A stretch of 64,000 nt of DNA from Leptospira sanjuanensis (GCF_022267375.1 NZ_JAIZBH010000001.1:2026001-2090000), one strand, 5' to 3'; counted from the first letter of the stretch, positions 39,208 through 59,562 are shown. Program-made: numbers and translations. Notes: generated by a model not told the origin, from the letters alone.

Positions 39208-39747
39208 TTAAGAATCGAACCAATCGCGGTAGTCGAGTACGTAAAATGAATTGATCGGTTCCGTTTCCAATCGACGCGCAATCGTATTTTGGAGCAGATC
39301 GAGGTGGAGGATATAGCTGTAAGATCGGTGGAAGGTGGGACCTCCTTCATTCATCGTATTCACGATAGAATCCCCGACTCCAACCTCATCCAACCACAAT
39401 AAATAATTAAAAAGATAACAACGTGAAACTCCATGCATCTGCGCCAATGCGCCGAGAAACGCCCAACTTCCCGTGCTCACCCGAACATTCATTCTCAACA
39501 TATTATCTTTCCCGGGCGAAGGCTGATATAAAGTCTTTCTTGCATTCACTCCCAAACGATTCACCGTAGTTAAATACTTGCCGTATCGTTCCAAAAGAAT
39601 CGGAATCCTCTTCGCAAGGTTTTTTTGTGTCGTTTCGGGATAACGAGTCCAAGTTGTTTTGGGAATCAGAAGGGTAACAACCTCCGATCTTCTTTCTTGA
39701 AGTTTAGATCGAAGTTCACGATTCGAATTTAAAAGCAGAACACCCAT
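39208..39747 (-). CDS. DUF1564 family protein (Leptospira-specific)
   Basis: 179 residues. I recognise the family from its layout: MGVLLLNSN start, [16 protein letters not shown], a long R/K-rich middle, [22 protein letters not shown], and the [13 protein letters not shown] and [12 protein letters not shown] ends. To my knowledge the family is confined to Leptospira, where many paralogues occur, and it has no established function. The [12 protein letters not shown] segment resembles a ribbon-helix-helix or other DNA-binding helix pair only loosely. It stands alone, convergent with the NlpC/P60 gene. Confidence 0.88.
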   Translation of the reverse strand: MGVLLLNSNRELRSKLQERRSEVVTLLIPKTTWTRYPETTQKNLAKRIPILLERYGKYLTTVNRLGVNARKTLYQPSPGKDNMLRMNVRVSTGSWAFLGALAQMHGVSRCYLFNYLLWLDEVGVGDSIVNTMNEGGPTFHRSYSYILHLDLLQNTIARRLETEPINSFYVLDYRDWFDS

Positions 39748-39794
39748 ACAAGAAGGCGGTTCCGCAATTCTTCAACTCGGCTCGAAATTCCAAT

Positions 39795-40409
39795 CTATTC
39801 TTTCAGATTGAGTTCTTCCACGATCTGCATCAGAATTTTGGTCTTTTCCATCGGATTCGGATCGACCAAAATTTCCTGTTTTTTGGAGAATTCGAAGTTG
39901 AGAATGGACGCGATAAAATCGATGGGAAACGGATGTGTCATGAGTTCGTTCATTCGAAGGATCAGATCTTCTCCCGCACCTTCGGAAAGAAGAATTCGCT
40001 TGGTTAAGAACAAAAGCCGTTCGAAGATTTTTTGAAAATCCTCATCCTTTAAGTATTCGAAGTTCGGTTCGATCTTTTCGATGCGGGCCACTCGAAACGG
40101 TTCCACGGTTTCGTAGTCGATAAGTTTGGCGATTCCCTTTCCTTCCAGAAGAATATTGGATCTTCCGTCGGGCAGAGGGTCTCTTCGAATGATTTTCCCC
40201 CAACCGAAAACGGTTTCAATCTCAGGATGTTTGGAGGGCGCCCTCGACTTTGCGGGAAGAATCGGAGCCACTGCCAATTCTTCTCCCGATTCCATACAAT
40301 AATCGAGCATCAACCTATATCTCGGTTCGAAGATGTGAAGAGGTAAATACGTCCCTGGGAACAGAATGATTTCCGGCAACGGAAAGATGGGGACAGTAGT
40401 GGTTGACAC
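39795..40409 (-). CDS. Lon-protease N-terminal-domain-like protein
   Basis: 204 residues from a GTG at 40409, just before the conserved TVPIFPLPEIILFPGTYLPL. The domain continues with HIFEPRYRLML and the acidic C half typical of stand-alone Lon substrate-binding-domain proteins; no ATPase or protease domain is present. Function in bacteria is unclear. The frame is open to a TTG at 40502, which would add a hydrophobic N terminus and overlap the divergent heptose kinase gene. I prefer the shorter form, but no start has a good ribosome site. Confidence 0.75.
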   Translation of the reverse strand: MSTTTVPIFPLPEIILFPGTYLPLHIFEPRYRLMLDYCMESGEELAVAPILPAKSRAPSKHPEIETVFGWGKIIRRDPLPDGRSNILLEGKGIAKLIDYETVEPFRVARIEKIEPNFEYLKDEDFQKIFERLLFLTKRILLSEGAGEDLILRMNELMTHPFPIDFIASILNFEFSKKQEILVDPNPMEKTKILMQIVEELNLKE

Positions 40410-40440
40410 GGGAAGGATACTATAACTGCTTAGAGAGAAA

Positions 40441-41486
<1,046 letters not shown>

Positions 41487-41488
41487 GA

Positions 41489-41965
41489 ATGGACTTAAAG
41501 ACTCATATCATTCCCTGGGATCAAGCGGCAAGTTTTGCGGACACCATCCGCAAAGACCGGAAAATCGTTTTTACCAACGGCTGTTTCGACTTGGTTCACA
41601 AAGGTCATATCACCTATCTTTCCCAGGCTCGGGAACTCGGAGATTTTCTCTGGGTTGGAGTCAATGCGGATTCTTCCGTGAAACGATTGAAAGGAGAACA
41701 AAGACCTGTCGTCGGAGAGGACGATCGAGCGCTTCTTCTTTCCAACCTGAGATTTGTGGATGCGGTAACGATTTTTCCGCAAGACACTCCGCTGGATCTG
41801 ATTCGACTCGTCAAACCCGCAGTTCACGTCAAAGGCGGGGATTACAAGGCGGAGGATCTTCCCGAAACTCCGGTCGTTCGTCAATTCGGGGGAGAAGTCA
41901 AAATCTTGCCGTTCGTACCCGGAAAATCCACCTCGCTCCTCATCGAGAAAATCCTGAAACTCTAA
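41489..41965 (+). CDS. rfaE2: D-glycero-beta-D-manno-heptose 1-phosphate adenylyltransferase (HldE C-domain type)
   Basis: 158 residues, nucleotidyltransferase fold with the HxGH motif in TNGCFDLVHKGHITYL and the ADSSVKRLKG segment. It attaches AMP to heptose 1-phosphate, giving ADP-heptose after epimerisation. It follows the kinase gene by 2 bases, so the two steps are encoded as a split HldE. Confidence 0.93.
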   Translation: MDLKTHIIPWDQAASFADTIRKDRKIVFTNGCFDLVHKGHITYLSQARELGDFLWVGVNADSSVKRLKGEQRPVVGEDDRALLLSNLRFVDAVTIFPQDTPLDLIRLVKPAVHVKGGDYKAEDLPETPVVRQFGGEVKILPFVPGKSTSLLIEKILKL

Positions 41966-42066
41966 AACGAAGTCCTGAACTTTTTTTGGAGACAGAATTC
42001 TCGGAAATTCCTGTTTGAATTTCAAGAAACACTAAAAAACTCTGTTCTGAAAGGCGGGAATGCAAG

Positions 42067-43685
<1,619 letters not shown>

Positions 43686-43689
<4 letters not shown>

Positions 43690-44549
43690 GAGACAATACC
43701 TGCACCAAGAGAGATTTTCTAAACGGAAGTAAGATCGGGGGAGACGAACCTTTCTTTTTGATCTCCGGTCCCTGCGTTATGGAGAATCGAGATCTGCTGG
43801 ATCGTGTCTGCGCCGAGATGATCGAAATCTGCGCCGAACTCAAAATTCCTTATATCTTCAAAAGCAGTTTCGATAAAGCGAATCGTTCCTCGGTGAATTC
43901 TTACAGAGGTCCGGGACTTGCGGAAGGTATTAAAAATTTAGAATATATCAAAAACAAGTACAACGTTCCGGTTCTTACCGACATTCACGAAACGCATCAG
44001 ATCGCACCCTTAAAGGACGTAATCGACGTTTATCAAATCCCCGCATTTCTTTGCAGACAAACCGATCTTATCGCCGAATCCGCAAAAACGGGAAAATGGG
44101 TGAACGTGAAGAAGGGTCAGTTCTTAGCTCCCGCAGACACTCGTCACATCGCGGTTAAGATGAAAGAATCCGGAAGCGACAAATGTCTCGTGACCGAACG
44201 GGGAACTAGTTTCGGTTACGGAAATCTCATCTTTGACGGAAGAGCGGTCCCGATCATTCACGGATTCGACATTCCGGTCGTGTTCGACGCGACCCATTCG
44301 GCTCAGCTTCCGGGAGCGGCGGGCAACAGCACGGGCGGACAAAGAGAATTCATACCGAGCGTCCTTCGTTCCGCCGTTTCTCTTGGAATCGAAGGAATCT
44401 TTATGGAAGTCCATCCCGATCCTGAAAAAGCACTTTCGGATGCGACGACTCAATATCCGCTTTCCGAAATCAAATCTCTACTCAAAGAAATGATCGGACT
44501 GGATCGTTATATCAAAAAAGAGATCCTCGTTTCCAGACCTCGATCGTAA
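43686..44549 (+). CDS. kdsA: 3-deoxy-D-manno-octulosonate 8-phosphate synthase
   Basis: 287 residues. It condenses PEP with arabinose 5-phosphate to Kdo-8-P, the precursor of Kdo in LPS. Typical segments: ISGPCVMENRDL, FKSSFDKANRSS, CLVTERGTSFGYGNL and MEVHPDPEKALSD. The start overlaps the pyrG stop, so expression is coupled. Confidence 0.96.
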
Positions 44550-44561
44550 CCGGTTCTTTCC

Positions 44562-45142
44562 ATGAAACGCAACACAGGCAATCTGCTTCGGATTTTTTTC
44601 CTACTGATCGCCTGTGGATTGTCTTCGTTTCTTTTCGCGAATTGCAAAAAAGTAAATTACGAAAGAGTGGAGAAGGAACGGGAAAGCGGAGCTAACGTTT
44701 CCATACGCAACTTCAAACGGGAAGCATACGACGCCCAAGGACAACTCCAGTGGGAACTGCGCGCGGAAGAATCCTACGTTTACGTGAACGATAATAAAAC
44801 GATCTTTTACAACATCGATTTCGATCAGTACGAAGGCGGAAAATTCAAATCCAAACTTCTCGCCGAAAAAGGGGAGATCAATCACAAGACAAGATTGATG
44901 ATTCTGGAAGGAAAAATTTTCTTACGAACCGAAGACAACAAAACCCTCATTGCCAAAACGATGGAATACAATATGGATACGAAAAAACTCGTCTCCGATT
45001 CGGAAGTGACCGTAAGCGCGGACGGAACCACGATCCGAGGAATCGGCCTTCGCGCAGACAAGGATTTGAATAAGTTCACGATTCTAAAACCGAGCGCGAT
45101 CACACAGGGAGGCACCAATCCGCTCAAAGCGGCCGGTTCTCC

Positions 45143-45146
<4 letters not shown>
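44562..45146 (+). CDS. lptC: LptC-like LPS transport protein
   Basis: 194 residues. An N-terminal hydrophobic helix (about 8-27) ends in LFANC (C28), so it may be processed as a lipoprotein instead of staying as the membrane-anchored form usual for LptC. The rest fits the periplasmic beta-jellyroll of the LptA/LptC fold (WELRAEESYVYVNDN, LLAEKGEINHKTRLMILEG). LptC passes LPS from LptB2FG to LptA. Assignment rests on fold pattern and position just before lptA-like and lptB genes; it overlaps the next gene by 4 bases. Confidence 0.82.
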
Positions 45147-46513
<1,367 letters not shown>

Positions 46514-46522
46514 GCTAAGAAT

Positions 46523-48666
<2,144 letters not shown>

Positions 48667-48668
48667 CC

Positions 48669-49605
48669 ATGTCGATGCCCGGAATCAACGTTTCGAATAT
48701 TCTCAACGAACACGAAGAGTTGGGTCTGCGTATGCTCGCGGGTGAAAAAGGGCTCACAAACCGGATCAACATGTCCGAGATCAATCGTCCCGGACTTTCT
48801 CTCACGGGATTTTACGAAAGTTTCGCACACGACCGGATTCAGATTTTCGGTAAAGGAGAATGGGCTTACATCACTTCCAGAACTCCCGAAGATCTAAAAA
48901 AGATCGCAGCGGATTTTTTCAGCTTCCATCTCAACTGCATCATCTTCACGCACGGAAACATGCCTCCTCCGATTTTTGTGGAGAACTGCGAACAACTAGG
49001 TATTCCCTTGATGATCTCGGACGTTTCCACGCATAAATTCATCACTTTGATTTCGGGAATTCTAGATCGAAGCCTCGCACCGAGAACGATGCGGCACGGA
49101 GTTTTGATCGAAGTATTCGGGATCGGAATTCTTCTTTCGGGAAAGAGCGGGGTGGGAAAAAGCGAAACCGCTCTCGAACTCATCGAAAGGGGGCATCGTC
49201 TCGTCGCGGACGACATGGTGGAAATCCGGAGACTTTCTGAAAGTTATCTGATCGGAACTTGTTCGGATTTATTAAGGCACCACATGGAAATCCGTGGATT
49301 AGGAATTTTGAATATTAAGGATATATTCGGAATCGGATCGGTGCGCGACCACAAACTCATAGAACTCATCATTCATCTGGAAGAATGGACCGAAGACAAG
49401 GATTTCGACCGAACGGGACTCGAAAACCCCACCGAAGAACTGTTAGGCGTTCAAATTCCTCTGATCAAGGTTCCGGTTCGTCCCGGAAGAAATATTCCGA
49501 TCATCGTGGAAACGGCCGCGATGAATCAGCGTTTGCGCAAACTCGGCAAAAACGCGGCGCAGGAATTCAATCAAAAATTGAGTCAGTATTTACAGCAGGG
49601 CAAAG

Positions 49606-49634
<29 letters not shown>
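48669..49634 (+). CDS. hprK: HPr kinase/phosphorylase
   Basis: 321 residues. It phosphorylates and dephosphorylates HPr on a Ser. The Walker loop GKSGVGKSE is followed by HRLVADDMVEI, and the family signature MEIRGLGILNIKDIFG is present. The N-terminal half is the DRTGG-like regulatory domain. Its 3' end overlaps the HPr gene by 29 bases, so kinase and substrate are made together. Confidence 0.95.
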
Positions 49635-49873
<239 letters not shown>

Positions 49874-49885
49874 AACCGAGACCTC

Positions 49886-51676
49886 ATGAACGACGAAACC
49901 AGATACTATCTAAGGGATCTTCTGATCTTAGGTTTGATCATCCTGCTTTCCGTTGTCCTCGCGGAATTGATCCAATTTTCCGGCAAGGATTCGTTTCCGG
50001 AAGATATCGGATTTCTGGATCGAATCGTCGTTTATATCTTTTATTTCATTCCTCTTTTTTCTCTTTCCCTTCTGATCTCCTATTTTTACAGAAACAAAAG
50101 AAATCTGGAAACGGGCAGACTCAAAAGTTCGATCCGATATCGTCTAACGTTGTCGTTTATCTTCGTCGCGCTTCTTCCTTCGGTTCCGATTCTCTTTCTT
50201 TCCTCGAACATCACCGGAAAACTCTACGAACGATTTTACGGGATCGACGTGGAAGAGGCGCTTTCATCCGGGGAAATGCTGATTCTAAACGAAGAAAAGC
50301 CGAAAAAGAAACTTCTCGTGGAAAAGACGCGCCTGTTGGAAAGTTTTTTACGAATGCAACCTTTGAGTCTCGAGGCGTTGATCGGAGCCGCTTCAAAATT
50401 GAATCTGATCCAGAGCGACGAATTCTATGTGGGAATTTACGAAAATGAAAAATCCGTTTTGGAAAACCGCGGATTAAAATATAGGCCGATCGATAAGAAT
50501 TTCAAGATATTCTCTAAAGCTTCGGAATGGACCGAATTCTTAAGTTATCGTCCCGATTATTGTATGTATTTTATCCGAGTTCCGTTTCCGATCGGCAATT
50601 ACGTTCTTCAAACCGGGATCCGAATCCACAAAGGAGAAGAGAAAATCGTATATTCTTTGATTTCTACGAGGAGGAATTACGATCGCGCGGACTTGGCAAA
50701 GGAAAAACTTCCGTATCGAATTCGCTTAACGTTCAGCATCATCACCGTTTCGATTTTTCTATTGGCGATTTACTTCTCTCTTTTGTTTGCGAGAAAGATC
50801 TCCAGACCGATCATCGAACTCGCGAACGCTACGCAAAAAATTTCTATGGGTGAAACCGATATCAACCTTGAAATCCGCGAAGCGGGAGAAATCGGAGCGC
50901 TTATCGATTCTTTCAATCAGATGGTTCAGGATCTGAAATCGAAAGACGCGGAACTCATGCGCAGTCAAAGAATCGCCGCCTGGAAGGAAGTGGCGCAGAG
51001 AATGGCGCACGAAATCAAAAATCCGTTAACACCGATCCAACTCTCTGCGGAGCGAATCCGCAGAAAAATGAAAACGGAAAATATAGAACAGTTTCATGAA
51101 ATCGTAGCGACGGGAACGGACACGATCATCAAACAGGTGCGCGTTCTAGAACACCTCGTGAACGAATTCTCCGATTTTGCGCGCATGCCCGCGCCGAAAC
51201 TCATCAATCAAAACTTGGAACCCATTCTTCTGGAAGCCGTAAAGTTATTCGAACACACGCCGAAACTCAAAATCACTACGAACATCGCGAAAGGATTTCC
51301 GCAGTTATTTCTGGATCAGAAAATCATACTTCGCGTTTTTACGAACCTCGTAAAAAATTCCGTGGAAGCGATCGAAAGAAAACGCGAAAAAGAGGGAACT
51401 CCCGATTACGAAGGTTCGATTTTAATCTCGGCGATATTGACGAGAAAGATTATGCGAAGAGTAGCGATCATTTCGATCGAAGACAACGGAATCGGAATCT
51501 CTCCCGAACTGCAGCAGAAAGTGTTCGAACCGTATTATTCGACGAAAAACAGCAACACCTCCGGAATCGGTCTCGCGATCGTGCAGAAAAGTGTGATTGA
51601 CCACAACGGGCACATCTCTGTAGATTCTTCCCGTATGGGCGGTTGCCGTTTTCAAATCGAACTTCCCGTATCCTAA
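49886..51676 (+). CDS. ntrY: NtrY-like sensor histidine kinase
   Basis: 596 residues. Several N-terminal membrane helices (about 10-30, 45-65, 85-110), a periplasmic segment, another helix (about 282-305), a HAMP domain (IELANATQKISMGETDINL), HisKA with H375 (MAHEIKNPLTPIQLS) and HATPase (SVEAIERKRE, DNGIGIS, SGIGLAIVQK). The NPLTPIQLSAERIRRK run is typical of NtrY. It should phosphorylate the regulator encoded 8 bases downstream. The signal is unknown; nitrogen control is only inferred from family. Confidence 0.92.
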   Translation: MNDETRYYLRDLLILGLIILLSVVLAELIQFSGKDSFPEDIGFLDRIVVYIFYFIPLFSLSLLISYFYRNKRNLETGRLKSSIRYRLTLSFIFVALLPSVPILFLSSNITGKLYERFYGIDVEEALSSGEMLILNEEKPKKKLLVEKTRLLESFLRMQPLSLEALIGAASKLNLIQSDEFYVGIYENEKSVLENRGLKYRPIDKNFKIFSKASEWTEFLSYRPDYCMYFIRVPFPIGNYVLQTGIRIHKGEEKIVYSLISTRRNYDRADLAKEKLPYRIRLTFSIITVSIFLLAIYFSLLFARKISRPIIELANATQKISMGETDINLEIREAGEIGALIDSFNQMVQDLKSKDAELMRSQRIAAWKEVAQRMAHEIKNPLTPIQLSAERIRRKMKTENIEQFHEIVATGTDTIIKQVRVLEHLVNEFSDFARMPAPKLINQNLEPILLEAVKLFEHTPKLKITTNIAKGFPQLFLDQKIILRVFTNLVKNSVEAIERKREKEGTPDYEGSILISAILTRKIMRRVAIISIEDNGIGISPELQQKVFEPYYSTKNSNTSGIGLAIVQKSVIDHNGHISVDSSRMGGCRFQIELPVS

Positions 51677-51684
51677 ACCGTTCC

Positions 51685-53023
<1,339 letters not shown>

Positions 53024-53031
<8 letters not shown>

Positions 53032-53875
53032 GGAAATACTCACAGGTCTGGGAAGAATCCTGGGCGATCTCCGTTTTTTGATCCAAAAAAGACAGGTTCC
53101 GATCCTGCAATTGGGCGGAGAAAAACCGCCCGAAACCACGGAACTCGTATGGAAAGAAGACTGGAGCCCTTCCGGACAAACGTCTCAGTCGCACGACCTG
53201 GAATTGGAAGCGGAAGGCATCCAAGTCCGCAGACCCGCCAAGGCCGCGGAACGAAACTTCGTCTGCAAACTCTGTGCGGATCGAATCAGCGCGGTTCGAA
53301 ACTTTCTCATCAAGGGAAGAAAACCCGTATTAGTACTTCATTATACCGGGGAGATCGCACCCGGCCGTCCTTCGTTTTCCAAAACTTCTCCCGATCAGAT
53401 TTTTAGAACGAAGGAGGCGGAGGATCTTTTCGGAAGAATGATCCAAAAACAATTCGGCTTCAATCATCGGGAATTTTATTACCAGGAATATCCCGCTTGC
53501 ATCTTCGCTCATTCCAAATCGAACGCGCAGGATTGGAAGCGCAGAACCGAAACGTGTGAGGCTCAGGTTAAGGAAACGATCGATTCCGAAAAGATCAAAG
53601 GAATCATTCTTTTGGGAACGAGTGCGATCGCGGTTTACGGAAAAGAAAAGGCGCTTGAGATGATGGGAAGAACGTTAGACTTTCTTCCCGGCATTCCCAT
53701 GATCGTATTACGATCTCCCGAAGCGATCGTAGCGATCGAAACCAAACGCAAACATTTCAAAGGTGATAAAGAATCCTTCGAATTCGAGACGATCAAAAAA
53801 GAGGAGATCTCGATCAAGGAAAGTATTCTTACCCAACTCGCCCTGTTTCAAAACAAACTCAAGGACGTCCTTTGA
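53024..53875 (+). CDS. Divergent uracil-DNA-glycosylase-fold protein with four cluster-type cysteines
   Basis: 283 residues. Four Cys at 81, 84, 159 and 178 match in spacing the [4Fe-4S] ligands I recall for family 4 UDG of Thermus (14, 17, 86, 102). Other fold marks: VLVLHYTGEIAPGRPSF where family 4 has VxGEAPG, and KGIILLGTSAIAVYG where it has xIVxLGxxA. The catalytic segments differ: GEAPG is disrupted, and the late HPS/HPA motif reads RSPEA. So it may bind DNA or have another activity rather than remove uracil. N-terminal 75 residues are unclassified. It overlaps ntrX by 8 bases and priA by 4. Confidence 0.65.
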
Positions 53876-55815
53876 TTCACTACGCCGAAGTTGCTTTCGA
53901 TCTTCCGGTGGAAGAAGACACGTTCACATACGAGGTTCCGCCGAACACGCAGATCGGCGTCCGCGTTTTAGCGAAACTCAGAAATCGGGAAGAAGAGGGG
54001 ATCGTAGTCTCCGTTCATCAGAACGAACCGAAATACAAGGTTCTTCCGGTGGATAAGATCATCGATAAAACGCCGATCGTTCTTCAGGAACAGATCGATC
54101 TCGCGTATTGGATGAAGGATCAATACATCGCCTCTCTCGGAGAATGTATCTATAAGATGATTCCTGCGGGAAGAAGGCAGGTCAAACTCGAGGCATTTCC
54201 GTCGGACGCGGAAGGAAAACCGGTAACGTTAAACGAAGAGCAGAATGTCGCTTATCAAAATATTCTTTCCACCTTCGGACAAACCGCGGTTCATCTTTTG
54301 TTCGGGATCACCGGCTCGGGCAAAACGGAAGTTTATATCCATCTCATTCGAAAGGCGCTGGAAACTCCGAACCGCTCCGTGATTCTTCTCGTACCCGAAA
54401 TCAGTTTGACCTTTCATATCATCCGCAAACTGGAACTTATCTTTCCGGGTCAACTCGCCGTTCTTCATTCGGCGCTGAAGGTTTCCGAAAAATTCAAGGC
54501 ATACAACGAACTCTTGAGCGGTAAAAAAAGGATCGCGGTCGGAACGAGAAGCGCGATCTTCGCTCCGGTTTCCAACCTGGGTCTTGTCATCATAGACGAG
54601 GACCATGATTCTTCCTTTAAGGAACATTCGAGCCCGAGATACCACGCGCGTCAGGTCGCGATGCAGCGTTGCAAAACGAACAACGCCGTTCTCGTCATGG
54701 GAACCGCCACGCCTTCTTTGGAAATCTATCACCTCGCCAAAGAAGGAAAGATTCATCTTCACACTTTGACCAAACGACCCGAAGGGGTTCTGCCCCCGAC
54801 CGTCCGCATCGTGGAGAATCAAAAGGAATCGAACGTTCTTAGCTCCGAACTTTCCTTTGCGATCAAACAGCGATTGGATAAAAAAGAACAGGTCATTCTT
54901 CTTTTGAATCGAAGAGGATACAGCCCTTTGATTTTTTCACCGGCGACTTCCTCGTATGTTCCTTGTCCGAACTGCACGACCAATCTTTGTTATCACAAAA
55001 AAGGAACGGCGATCTGTCATCTCTGCGGTCATACCGAAACCTTGGATTCTTTGGAAAAAAGAATGGGGGAAAGTCTGACCCTCAAGGGAACCGGAACGCA
55101 GAAGCTGGAGGAGAATCTTCTCGAAGCGTTTCCGAATACGAGAGTGGAACGACTCGATCAGGATTCGATCCAGGACCGAAGTTTGTTAAACGAAGTCATA
55201 TCCCGTCTTCTGGGGGGAGAAATCGACATTCTCACCGGAACGCAGATGATCGCAAAGGGACTCGACGCTTCCCAGGTTACGTTAGTCGGCGTTTTGAACG
55301 CGGGAATCGGACTCGGACTTCCGGACTTTCGAGCCAACGAACGAGTCTTTTCCCTTTTGACCCAGGTCGCAGGAAGGGCAGGCCGTTCGAAGCTAAAGGG
55401 AGAAGTGTTGATTGAAACCAACGCTCCCGATCATCCCGTGATTCAGATGGCGACGAGTCAAAACTACATTCAATTTTATGAATCCGAAATCCCCGTTCGG
55501 AAGGATCTTTTTTATCCCCCGTTTTCAAGACTTGTTCGAATCGTTTCCCGTTCCAAGGACGAACAGGTTTCGCTCGATACCATCGAACTCGTATTCGGCG
55601 TTTTGAAAAAATACTTTCCTTCCAAGGATACGGTTTTGCTCGGACCCGCTCCTTGTCCGTTTTACAGAATCGATTCCAACTTCCGCAATCATATCATTCT
55701 CAAAACGTCTTCTCTTACGGCTTGGAGAGAAATTTTTAAAAAAGAGATTCGTCCTTTGAAACTTTCCAAAAAAGTGTATTTGGAAATCGACTTCGATCCT
55801 CTGGATTTGGTGTAA
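53872..55815 (+). CDS. priA: Primosomal helicase PriA, with one zinc site missing
   Basis: 647 residues, TTG start overlapping the upstream stop (TTGA). PriA restarts stalled forks by loading the replicative helicase. The 3'-binding domain is at the N terminus. Then come the helicase core with Walker A GITGSGKTE, DEDHD in place of DEEH, and late motifs TGTQMIAKGLD and QVAGRAGRS. E. coli PriA has eight zinc cysteines; here only C365, C368, C382 and C385 remain. The positions of the first and fourth pairs are S356/T359 and E395/M398, so one complete zinc site is lost. About 80 residues shorter than E. coli PriA. Confidence 0.95.
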   Translation: MIHYAEVAFDLPVEEDTFTYEVPPNTQIGVRVLAKLRNREEEGIVVSVHQNEPKYKVLPVDKIIDKTPIVLQEQIDLAYWMKDQYIASLGECIYKMIPAGRRQVKLEAFPSDAEGKPVTLNEEQNVAYQNILSTFGQTAVHLLFGITGSGKTEVYIHLIRKALETPNRSVILLVPEISLTFHIIRKLELIFPGQLAVLHSALKVSEKFKAYNELLSGKKRIAVGTRSAIFAPVSNLGLVIIDEDHDSSFKEHSSPRYHARQVAMQRCKTNNAVLVMGTATPSLEIYHLAKEGKIHLHTLTKRPEGVLPPTVRIVENQKESNVLSSELSFAIKQRLDKKEQVILLLNRRGYSPLIFSPATSSYVPCPNCTTNLCYHKKGTAICHLCGHTETLDSLEKRMGESLTLKGTGTQKLEENLLEAFPNTRVERLDQDSIQDRSLLNEVISRLLGGEIDILTGTQMIAKGLDASQVTLVGVLNAGIGLGLPDFRANERVFSLLTQVAGRAGRSKLKGEVLIETNAPDHPVIQMATSQNYIQFYESEIPVRKDLFYPPFSRLVRIVSRSKDEQVSLDTIELVFGVLKKYFPSKDTVLLGPAPCPFYRIDSNFRNHIILKTSSLTAWREIFKKEIRPLKLSKKVYLEIDFDPLDLV

Positions 55816-55839
55816 AAAAGTTTTAGGACACGCGTTACT

Positions 55840-57775
<1,936 letters not shown>

Positions 57776-57779
<4 letters not shown>

Positions 57780-58420
57780 AAATTTCCGCATCCATCTTAG
57801 CCACAAAACTTACCGAACTCGGAAAAACCGTTCCTGATTACGATCCGACCGCCATCGATCTGATGCATATGGACGTCATGGACGGAAACTTCGTTCCGCA
57901 GATCAGCTTTGGAGAAGCCCTCAGCAAAGAAGTCAAAGCGCTCACATCGATTCCCTTGGACGTGCATCTCATGGTTTCCAAACCGGAGAATCACGTCTCC
58001 AAATACTACGAACTGAATCCGTATTGTATCACCTTTCATATCGAAACGACGGACTTTCCCGTTCGTCTCGCGCAGGAAATCAAAAGCCACGGAACCAAGG
58101 TGGGAGTTTCCTTAAACCCGGGAACACCGGTTTCCCACTTAGAAAACGTTCTGCCTTATATCGATTTAATTCTTCTGATGACCGTAGAACCCGGATTTTA
58201 CGGACAAAAGTTCATCGCAAACGGAATGGAAAAAATCCGCAAAGCGAAAGAACTCATCGGCTCCAGACCGATCGAACTCGAAGTGGACGGCGGAGTCAAT
58301 GACACGAACATTCAAGAGTTAAAGAAGAACGGAGTGGATATCGTTGTAGTCGGCGCCGGACTTTATAAAACGGGCAATCCCGTAGACAACGCGAGAAATC
58401 TCAAATCTATCGCGAAATAA
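57776..58420 (+). CDS. rpe: Ribulose-phosphate 3-epimerase
   Basis: 214 residues, TTG start overlapping the PASTA gene stop. A TIM-barrel enzyme of the pentose phosphate pathway interconverting ribulose 5-phosphate and xylulose 5-phosphate. Conserved metal and substrate segments: [36 protein letters not shown] and EVDGGVN. Last gene of the run before a 133-base gap. Confidence 0.96.
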
Positions 58421-58451
58421 ACAACTTTGTCGTTTCCTGACGGATCATTCC

Positions 58452-58481
58452 TTGACAGGGGGACATATTGTCCAATATTGG
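58452..58481 (+). promoter_or_regulatory. Candidate promoter of the rpsP operon with palindrome in the spacer
   Basis: A consensus TTGACA (58452-58457) is followed 17-18 bases later by a weak ATATTG/TATTGG -10. The spacer holds the inverted repeat GGACA-TAT-TGTCC (58461-58473), and CAATATTG follows. Bound protein there would block the promoter; no regulator is known. Confidence 0.5.
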
Positions 58482-58550
58482 TAAAAATCATGCATTCTTT
58501 TTTCGGACGTTTTCGATCCGAAACGGTAGAATGGGTTAAAAGGAAAACAT

Positions 58551-58819
<269 letters not shown>

Positions 58820-58820
<1 letters not shown>

Positions 58821-59050
58821 TGGAAGAATTACTGAAGTACATTGTTGCTTCTCTCGTTGAATTTCCCGATGAAATCGTGATTCGGGAAATCGAAGGGGAA
58901 GAGCAAAACATCATCGAACTCAGAGTTTCCCCCAAAGACGTGGGAAAGGTCATCGGTAAGAACGGTCGTATCGCAAAATCCCTGCGCGCGATTCTTACTG
59001 CGGCTTCCGTAAAAGCAGGAAAAAACTTCTCCTTAGAAATCATTGACTGA
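58820..59050 (+). CDS. khpA: KH-domain RNA-binding protein KhpA
   Basis: 76 residues, one KH domain with the [18 protein letters not shown] loop that contacts RNA. It belongs to the family known as YlqC or KhpA, which occupies this place after rpsP in many bacteria and often partners with KhpB. It overlaps rimM by 8 bases. Confidence 0.93.
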
Positions 59051-59562
59051 AGAGTGGATTTCACTCGGTCAATTGGGCAAACCCTTTGGAATCAAAGGGT
59101 GGTTGCGTTTCAATGTCCGTGAAACCGTTCTCACAGAAATCAAACTTCCGGTCGTTTTAAAGCTCAGTAAGCCGGATCCGAATTTTCCCGTAAAAGAAAT
59201 CACTCTTTTAGAAATCAAACCGCACACTGGAAAGCTCGTCGTTCGTTTTGAGGGAGTTTCGACCCCCGAAGAAGCGGAAAAATGGATCGGAGGTCTTTTG
59301 CACTTACCGCAAAACCTTCTTCCAAAAATCAAAACCAAAGACGAATTCTATATCCGGGATTTGATCGGTCTCCAAGCCGTGGACGAAACCGGAAACCTTC
59401 TCCATTGGAAACTCACCGAGGTTCAGGACAATCCGGCGCATCCGATTTTGATCTTTGCAAAACAGGATGGGGAAGAAGTTCTCATACCGTTCATCGGAGT
59501 TTTTGTCGGGAAAGTCGACGTCCAAGCAAAAACCGTCGTATTGATTCGACCGGAGGTTTGGA

